A DNA stretch of 44,596 bases, from NCBI GenBank assembly GCA_002084955.1, contig MZGJ01000003.1, forward strand, positions 1 through 44,596, given 5' to 3'. The notes beneath the pieces were generated by a model, which was not told the DNA's origin, searched no databases, and was given only the letters and a program-made list of their open reading frames with translations. Position numbers and translations under genes: made by a program. Of the stretch, positions 39,460 through 44,596 are shown piece by piece (within the stretch, counting starts at the first letter, position 1; the number at the start of each line of letters is the position of its first letter). The stretch is from a candidate division CPR3 bacterium 4484_211. Lineage in GTDB: Bacteria > Patescibacteriota > 4484-211.

Positions 39460-39536
39460 TGGCACCCCCGAGAGGATTTGAACCTCTAACCTTTTGCTCC
39501 GCAAGCAAATGCTCTATCCAATTGAGCTACGGGGGC
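39460..39536 (-). tRNA. tRNA-Arg (anticodon GCG)
   Basis: Minus-strand cloverleaf: acceptor GCCCCCG/CGGGGGT (G-U at the end), D-arm GCTC-AATTGGATA-GAGC with the arginine-identity A20, anticodon stem TTTGC/GCAAA with loop TTGCGGA (anticodon GCG), T-arm AGAGG-TTCAAAT-CCTCT, discriminator G, encoded CCA (39460-39462). The anticodon is GCG, not the usual bacterial ACG (inosine). Confidence 0.93.
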
Positions 39537-39597
39537 CTAAGAACTACCTGATTATAGCACAAGCGAAAGAATGAGCGCGCTACTACAACAGAAAAAG

Positions 39598-39606
39598 TGA
39601 TAAAAT
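39598..39606 (+). promoter_or_regulatory. extended -10 promoter of dnaG-sigA (leaderless)
   Basis: TGATAAAAT (39598-39606) ends 6 nt before the dnaG ATG. No strong -35. If used, the transcript starts at or next to the ATG. Confidence 0.5.
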
Positions 39607-39612
39607 AAAACC

Positions 39613-41427
39613 ATGAGCTCCGATGCAGAGAGAGTTAAAGAAGCCATAGACATAGTTTCGTTTATCGGCAAGTACGTCCCCCTTAAACGCGCCGGGCGCA
39701 ATTTTAAAGGCCTTTGCCCCTTTCATCAGGAAACCAATCCCTCGTTTACCGTCTCCCCAGAAAGGCAATCCTGGCACTGTTTCGGCTGCAATCGCGGGGG
39801 AGATATTTTTACCTTTCTCATGGAGAAGGAAAATCTCGACTTCCCCGAAGCACTTAAATTTCTTGCTCAGCAAGCCAGCATTACCCTAAGCCGCACATCC
39901 CATGAACTCCCGGGATTTAAAAAAACCCGGCTTCTGGAAGCCTTAACCCTGGCAGGGCGTTTCTATCATTACCTCCTCACCCAACACAAACTGGGACGGC
40001 CGGCACTAGAATACCTGCACCAGCGCCAGATAAGCAACGACTCTATTAAAAAATTCAACCTTGGCTACGCGCCTGCTTCCTGGGAAGTACTGGGCAAATT
40101 CCTCCTAAAAAGAAATTTTAGCCCGGACGAACTTTTTAACGCCGGCCTAATCATAAAAAGCAAATCCCGCCAGAATCGGCAAAATTGGTACGACCGCTTC
40201 CGTCAGCGAATTATGTTTCCCCTTCGGGATCACCTGGGACGCATTGTCGGCTTTAGCGGCCGAGCGCTGAGTGATAAACAACTTCCCAAGTACCTCAACT
40301 CTCCCGAAACACCACTCTTTAAAAAAAACAAATTTCTTTACGGCCTGTACGAAGGAAAAGATTCCATCCGAAAGCAGGACCGGGTAATTTTGGTCGAGGG
40401 CAATGTAGACATTATCAACGCTCACCAGCACGAAATAGATAATGTCGTCGCTCCCCTAGGAACCAGCTTCACCGAAAACCAAATCAGGCTACTTAAAAGA
40501 TTTACCAATAATTTTATCGTCTGTTTTGACAGTGATGCCGCAGGCGAAAAGGCAACCATCAAAACCCTGGAGCTGGCGCAGTCGCATGAAGTTGGCCTCA
40601 AAGTTATTCAACTTACCGGCGGAGTGGACCTGGATGAAGTTTTAAAAAAAGACCCCGAATCTTTTAAAAAACAGCTTCAAGCCCCTCAAGAAGCCTTTGA
40701 CTACCTCATAAAAAAAGCTTCGGCACGGACCGACTTAAAAACTGCCCGCGGAAAGGCAGATTTTATCAGTTTTCTTTTTACATTTATCAATCAAACTCCG
40801 CAACAGGTAGTCAAAAGCGACTACATAAAAAAGATCGCCGAGGTCTTAGAAACCGACGAGGCAAATGTAGCGGCCGATCTGGAAAGAATAAAAAAACAAC
40901 GAACGACAGGAATAAAAAGTCAAGGCAAGAGCGAGGAGATACTCCCGTCAAAACCCAAGAAAAGCCGGCACGACAAGATTTGCGAACTTCTTTTTGGCTT
41001 AATCTTACTAACCCCCATCAGCCTATACACTGAAGAAGACTATCAACTTCTCCTTAAACGGGTAAACCCGGATTGGTTCTTATCCAAAATTTATCAAGAC
41101 CTCTGGGTCCATTTAACAAAACACCTAGAAGAATACAAAGGTATTAACATAGACATGCTCGCCTCCCAACTGCCATCATCAGAACGTCAAATTATTGATT
41201 TGCTTTTACTTAAAGACTCTGCTACAATAGGCGACAGTGAAGCCTTCATCAAAAGCCTAAAAGGGGCCGTCTGTGAACTAGAAAGGTCTTTCCTGAAACT
41301 AAAATTAAAGCAGATAATCCGTGAGATAAAATCCGCAGAGACAAAAGAAAACCAAGAAAAAATTGCCCGCCTTAAAAAAGAAGCACAGGAGATAAGTAAG
41401 AAATTAAAAAACTATCCTACCGTCTAG
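39613..41427 (+). CDS. dnaG: DNA primase
   Basis: 604 residues. It makes RNA primers at the replication fork. The N-terminal CHC2 zinc finger has Cys35, His38, Cys56 and Cys59 ([17 protein letters not shown]). The catalytic core has [21 protein letters not shown], then Toprim with [10 protein letters not shown], where the usual aromatic after EG is Asn, and the acidic FDSDAAG. The C-terminal helicase-binding domain (about 450-604) is divergent. It is followed by the sigma-factor gene after 22 nt, the classic dnaG-rpoD pair. Confidence 0.97.
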   Translation: MSSDAERVKEAIDIVSFIGKYVPLKRAGRNFKGLCPFHQETNPSFTVSPERQSWHCFGCNRGGDIFTFLMEKENLDFPEALKFLAQQASITLSRTSHELPGFKKTRLLEALTLAGRFYHYLLTQHKLGRPALEYLHQRQISNDSIKKFNLGYAPASWEVLGKFLLKRNFSPDELFNAGLIIKSKSRQNRQNWYDRFRQRIMFPLRDHLGRIVGFSGRALSDKQLPKYLNSPETPLFKKNKFLYGLYEGKDSIRKQDRVILVEGNVDIINAHQHEIDNVVAPLGTSFTENQIRLLKRFTNNFIVCFDSDAAGEKATIKTLELAQSHEVGLKVIQLTGGVDLDEVLKKDPESFKKQLQAPQEAFDYLIKKASARTDLKTARGKADFISFLFTFINQTPQQVVKSDYIKKIAEVLETDEANVAADLERIKKQRTTGIKSQGKSEEILPSKPKKSRHDKICELLFGLILLTPISLYTEEDYQLLLKRVNPDWFLSKIYQDLWVHLTKHLEEYKGINIDMLASQLPSSERQIIDLLLLKDSATIGDSEAFIKSLKGAVCELERSFLKLKLKQIIREIKSAETKENQEKIARLKKEAQEISKKLKNYPTV

Positions 41428-41449
41428 GTATCAAATCGTTCCTTTCATC

Positions 41450-42550
41450 GTGCCATCAAAATCAGATATTCAAAAAATTAAAAAATTGGTCAAGATAGGC
41501 CAAAGGCAAGGCTACATAACTCTAGACGACATCTTAGAAGTTTTCCCCAAAGCCGAAGAGGATTTAGAAACATTAGACCATCTTTACCAGGTTCTACTGG
41601 AGAAAAACATTGATCTCCTGGAAACGCGGGAAGAGCACCTTGAGGAAGAAAGAAAGAAAAGTACCGTTTTTAAGGAAACACTTAAGCAAAGTTTAGAAAA
41701 AGCTACTCTCACTCTCACCAAAACCAGAACCGACCCTATCCGAATGTACCTTTCGGAAATCGGTAAAGTCCCCCTACTAACCAAGCAGGAAGAGATAGAT
41801 CTAGCCAAGCGGGTTGAGGCCGGGGATCGAAAAGCCGTGGAAAAGCTTATCCGATCCAATCTCCGTCTAGTAGTTTCTCTGGCTAAAAAATATCTCGGTC
41901 GAGGACTGAGCATGCTTGACCTTATTCAGGAAGGCAACATTGGCCTCATGAAAGCCGTACAAAAATACGACTGGCGCCGCGGGTTTAAATTCTCCACCTA
42001 TGCCACCTGGTGGATACGCCAGGCCATTACCCGGGCTATTGCCGACCAGGCGCGAACTATTCGAATACCCGTCCACATGGTGGAAACCAAAAACAAATTT
42101 TTCCGGTTGGCCAGAAAGCTAGCCCAGGAGCTCGGGCGCGAACCAACTCCAGAGGAAATTGCCGACGAAATGGGCATTCTCCCCGAGAAAGCCTATCAAA
42201 TTATCCGCATCGCCCAGGAGCCTCTCTCTTTGGAAAAGCCGGTTGGCGAAGAAGAAGATTCCGAACTGGGAGATTTTATTGAAGACAAATTGATTCTGTC
42301 TCCCGACGAGGTTGCTTCACACGAATTGCTAAAGGAACAACTGGCCCGCGTCCTCTCCACCCTGCCCCCGCGGGAGAAGAAGGTACTAAGTTTGCGATTT
42401 GGACTGGAAGACGGCCGGCAAAGAACCCTAGAGGAAGTGGGGCGGATTTTCGGAGTAACCCGTGAGCGCATCCGCCAGATTGAAGCCAAGGCTCTGCGCA
42501 AACTTAGACACCCAACCCGAGCCAAAAGATTAAAGGATTATCTGGGCTGA
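41450..42550 (+). CDS. rpoD: primary RNA polymerase sigma factor (sigma-70/SigA)
   Basis: 366 residues, GTG start. Short region 1.1-like N-terminus (about 1-85), region 1.2 ([21 protein letters not shown]), region 2 ([60 protein letters not shown]), region 3, and region 4 with the helix-turn-helix [28 protein letters not shown]. Complete recognition elements for TTGACA/TATAAT agree with the many consensus promoters in this window. Co-transcribed with dnaG. Confidence 0.97.
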   Translation: MPSKSDIQKIKKLVKIGQRQGYITLDDILEVFPKAEEDLETLDHLYQVLLEKNIDLLETREEHLEEERKKSTVFKETLKQSLEKATLTLTKTRTDPIRMYLSEIGKVPLLTKQEEIDLAKRVEAGDRKAVEKLIRSNLRLVVSLAKKYLGRGLSMLDLIQEGNIGLMKAVQKYDWRRGFKFSTYATWWIRQAITRAIADQARTIRIPVHMVETKNKFFRLARKLAQELGREPTPEEIADEMGILPEKAYQIIRIAQEPLSLEKPVGEEEDSELGDFIEDKLILSPDEVASHELLKEQLARVLSTLPPREKKVLSLRFGLEDGRQRTLEEVGRIFGVTRERIRQIEAKALRKLRHPTRAKRLKDYLG

Positions 42551-42569
42551 CCGCTCCTGCCTTACCCTT

Positions 42570-43091
42570 CTACTGAACCTCAGAAAGTTTTACCGGTCGA
42601 AAAACCAACGATTTACGGACAATGGTGCAGGCCTCATCCAAAGTGCACCCCCGAGAAGCAACAATTTCTGAGGCAAACAGGGAAATAGCACTGGAATAAA
42701 GACCCCTTTTAGACAGCGACAAGCTGCCCCCCTCCTTCTGACGGTAAATTTTTTCGTAAAACAAACTCTTAATAACCATCAACGTCTTTCGAGGATCGGC
42801 AAGACTAATCTCCTGGCTAATTTTTGATGTGCGCAGGAAAGACTCGTCACAGGCGAAAGGTTCACGGAAAAACTTCAACATATCTTCAATTTCCTCGTAA
42901 GGAAGAGGTAAACGCAATCCTACGCGTTCAACAGATGCACAGGGAACCTTAATTAAGATATCCAGAAGCAAGGGATCAACAACATAGCACCTTTTCCTTT
43001 CGCGGACAACAAGCAGGCTTTCCAAGTTCACAACCTTGCCGGCACCGTAGCGGGGATGAATAACAAACTGTCCTTTCCTAAAGTGAAGCAT
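42570..43091 (-). CDS. CarD/CdnL-like transcription regulator
   Basis: 173 residues. The N-terminal RNA-polymerase-interacting Tudor-like domain starts FRKGQFVIHPRYGAGKVVNLE and continues YVVDPLLLDILIKVPCASVERVGLR, as in CarD/CdnL and the TRCF RID. The C-terminal helical domain (about 75-173) should bind the upstream edge of the promoter bubble; in CarD it stabilises open complexes at rRNA and housekeeping promoters. It converges with the sigma gene (19 nt apart), although the two are on opposite strands. Confidence 0.85.
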   Translation of the reverse strand: MLHFRKGQFVIHPRYGAGKVVNLESLLVVRERKRCYVVDPLLLDILIKVPCASVERVGLRLPLPYEEIEDMLKFFREPFACDESFLRTSKISQEISLADPRKTLMVIKSLFYEKIYRQKEGGSLSLSKRGLYSSAISLFASEIVASRGCTLDEACTIVRKSLVFRPVKLSEVQ

Positions 43092-43193
43092 GACTAAATT
43101 AAGAAGCTTTTCTTGAGCCCTAAACTGCCTAAATTCCCCCTATTGTACCAATATCGGCCACTTTTTACAAGAGAAATCGTGAGAAAAATTTAC

Positions 43194-44306
43194 CTACTCT
43201 ACCCATTCGTCGGAAATGGCAGGGACATAAGCTTCCCAGTCAGCTTTTTGATCATTGGCTAAGATAGCACGGCCTTTAAAAACCCAGATAGGCTGAAGAT
43301 ATTGCGGCTGTTTTGGAGGATTAAAATAGGCCAAAAATACTTCACGGGCTCGAAATTCCCTTACCGAGCGGGGCGTGTAAGGCGCCAAGGGATCCCCGCC
43401 TTCGGGCAGAAGCTCCACCAAGCTCTGGCCGGTGGCTTTAAATTGATCCCACGCCGCCCGAGCCGTTTTAAGCGGGTATTCTTCTGCTTCCTCCTCTTTT
43501 AAAAACCAGCGGGTACTGGAAAATTTAAGAATCCTGCCATAACCACCGCGTTTACCAGGATTTCCGGTAAAAATCACATAAACATTATCAAACAGGGGAC
43601 TGCTGCCCAAGACAAGATAACTTTCCAAAGAAGCTCGGGGGAAATCCACCCGGACAGCAGAGGCTTCTTCCAAAGACGCCGTGCTCACCAGCGTGCCCGC
43701 CGAGTATTTTAGCAACTGATACCGCGGTTTCCCCACCCTAAAATTGCCCAACAGACCCCAGTTCTTTAAAATCTCCTGAGCGGTGGTCAACGCTCCCTCG
43801 GTGGAAAAGATACTGCCCGCCGAAAAAAGACCAGGCTCCCGCGCATATTTATATTCGTAAATAAAATTTAGGGTTTTCCCATCAACTTCCAATCTGCGCT
43901 CGGCATCCTCCCAGATATAATTGATCCCACTTAATGAGGCGTCATTTTTAAATCCAAACTTTTCGGCAATTTTTCGAGCTTTTTCTCCAGATAAAAACCC
44001 AATTTTCGGTTGAACGACCGGGTAAACCTTGGCCACCTGGGGCTTTGCAGGCAAAACTGCGGTAATGAGGTCCAAAACATACGCCGGCTCCACCTGCGGC
44101 GAGATATCTAAGGAAGCAATCTCTAGACGAGGAACTTTTGCGGAAGGCAGAGAAGAAAGTACAGGCGTCGGCATGGGAGTAACTTCCCCTCCCCCTCCTC
44201 CGCCTAGTACTCCAAAAACTATTCTCCCAATAATCATCAATACCGTGCCGACAGCAATCAATTTGGTGCCGGTGTGAAAAGTGTAGACAGTTTCAACAAG
44301 TGTCAT
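43194..44306 (-). CDS. membrane-anchored extracytoplasmic protein, unknown function
   Basis: 370 residues. One N-terminal helix (about 15-35) is followed by a glycine run (VLGGGGGGE) and a proline/serine-rich linker (TPMPTPVLSSLPSAKVP). The remaining ~290 residues are a soluble, beta-rich domain with several aromatic motifs (YIWEDAERRLEVDGKTLNFIYEYKY, YLQPIWVFKGRA) and no cysteines. The layout resembles two-domain envelope proteins with PepSY/YycH-like folds, but I cannot assign a family. It is transcribed away from gltX from overlapping divergent promoters. Confidence 0.7.
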   Translation of the reverse strand: MTLVETVYTFHTGTKLIAVGTVLMIIGRIVFGVLGGGGGGEVTPMPTPVLSSLPSAKVPRLEIASLDISPQVEPAYVLDLITAVLPAKPQVAKVYPVVQPKIGFLSGEKARKIAEKFGFKNDASLSGINYIWEDAERRLEVDGKTLNFIYEYKYAREPGLFSAGSIFSTEGALTTAQEILKNWGLLGNFRVGKPRYQLLKYSAGTLVSTASLEEASAVRVDFPRASLESYLVLGSSPLFDNVYVIFTGNPGKRGGYGRILKFSSTRWFLKEEEAEEYPLKTARAAWDQFKATGQSLVELLPEGGDPLAPYTPRSVREFRAREVFLAYFNPPKQPQYLQPIWVFKGRAILANDQKADWEAYVPAISDEWVE

Positions 44307-44410
44307 TCAACAAAGCCCCCAAAAACACGGCGCGGCAAGATGTTTTGGTCGGCCGAACCAATCCACCAAAGTTCCGAGCAGAATTGAGCGGCGAGAAGGT
44401 GGATGAGATT

Positions 44411-44439
44411 AGTATAGCAATGATTTGTGATATAATCAA
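44411..44439 (-). promoter_or_regulatory. promoter of the membrane-anchored protein gene
   Basis: Minus strand: TTGATT (44439-44434), a 17-nt spacer and TATACT (44416-44411), with an extended TGC. Leader about 100 nt. Confidence 0.6.
44428..44436 (+). promoter_or_regulatory. extended -10 promoter, divergent, towards gltX
   Basis: TGATATAAT (44428-44436). It overlaps the -35 of the opposite promoter, so the two cannot be occupied together. Leader to gltX about 100 nt. Confidence 0.5.
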
Positions 44440-44539
44440 CTTTGTTATTTTGTTTTTGCGCTGGCTTATACTGCTGTAAAATTCAAAAGGGAACATTTTT
44501 TTATCTTAACATTGATATAGAACAATTAGAAACTCTACT

Positions 44540-44596
44540 ATGGTCAAAACCCGTATTGCTCCTTCCCCCACCGGGGACCCGCATATTGGTAATCTT
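44540..44596 (+). CDS. gltX: glutamyl-tRNA synthetase, N-terminus only (runs off the window)
   Basis: Only 19 codons are visible, MVKTRIAPSPTGDPHIGNL, the class I synthetase start with the HIGH signature (HIGN) just after PSPTGDP. This is the GlxRS family start; in CPR it usually charges tRNA-Glu and often tRNA-Gln for later amidation. No stop in the window. Confidence 0.9.
   Translation, partial: MVKTRIAPSPTGDPHIGNL

Overview
The window looks like a chromosomal segment of an uncultivated Candidate Phyla Radiation (Patescibacteria) bacterium, possibly of the Microgenomates type. Points in favour: the spc block goes rpsE-rplO with no rpmD (L30) between them; the S10-type block starts at rplC with no rpsJ; S4 and S14 are zinc (Cys4) forms; proteins are compact; and DUF4143 ATPases, DUF3048, DUF4446 and CarD-like proteins are present. 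TGA is used as an ordinary stop (for example where rpsC and adk overlap their neighbours), which argues against the recoded Gracilibacteria/Absconditabacteria. The lineage is an inference from gene content; no 16S gene is in the window.

Layout. (1) 1-5.0 kb, + strand: a small membrane protein, a GNAT acetyltransferase, a membrane-anchored methyltransferase, a dispersed repeat, and a 798-aa ABC ATPase fused to a long N-terminal region. (2) 5.0-9.8 kb, - strand: tRNA-Lys, an orphan PAS histidine kinase directly behind tRNA-Ser(UGA), a zinc-ribbon protein, a membrane protein, and a secreted/membrane bactofilin-like protein. (3) 10.0-11.9 kb, + strand: rnhB and rtcB, ending in a hairpin shared with convergent secD. 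(4) 11.9-29.2 kb, - strand: one very long translation/secretion block, rplC-D-W-B, rpsS, rplV, rpsC, rplP, rpmC, rpsQ, rplN, rplX, rplE, rpsN, rpsH, rplF, rplR, rpsE, rplO, secY, adk, map, infA, rpmJ, rpsM, rpsK, rpsD, rpoA, rplQ, rplM, rpsI, secD. It has a recognisable promoter and a leader ending in a terminator-like hairpin just before rplC, plus an internal promoter before infA. (5) 29.4-36.5 kb: an accessory island with three tandem paralogous AAA+/DUF4143 ATPase genes, each with its own promoter, a VapBC-like toxin-antitoxin pair with an operator palindrome, and an AbrB-like protein beside a winged-helix/nucleotidyltransferase-like regulator. It is threaded with duplicated low-complexity repeats and bounded by a MITE-like dispersed repeat. 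(6) 36.5-39.5 kb, - strand: DUF3048 and DUF4446 proteins, an RRM RNA-binding protein with a long leader, a Cys-rich secreted protein, and a tRNA-Arg with a GCG anticodon. (7) 39.6-44.6 kb: dnaG-sigA (macromolecular synthesis pair, +), a CarD-like regulator and an unknown membrane-anchored protein (-), and the first 19 codons of gltX (+) at the edge.

Two global signals stand out. First, many first-in-transcript genes sit only about 0-10 nt downstream of a good sigma-70 promoter (TTGACA-16/17-TAnnnT or extended -10), so their mRNAs should be leaderless, while genes inside operons carry Shine-Dalgarno sequences or stop/start overlaps. Second, the accessory island appears to have grown by duplication of [repeat + promoter + ATPase] units. 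These two, together with the rplC leader attenuator, are the best candidates for undescribed biology here.
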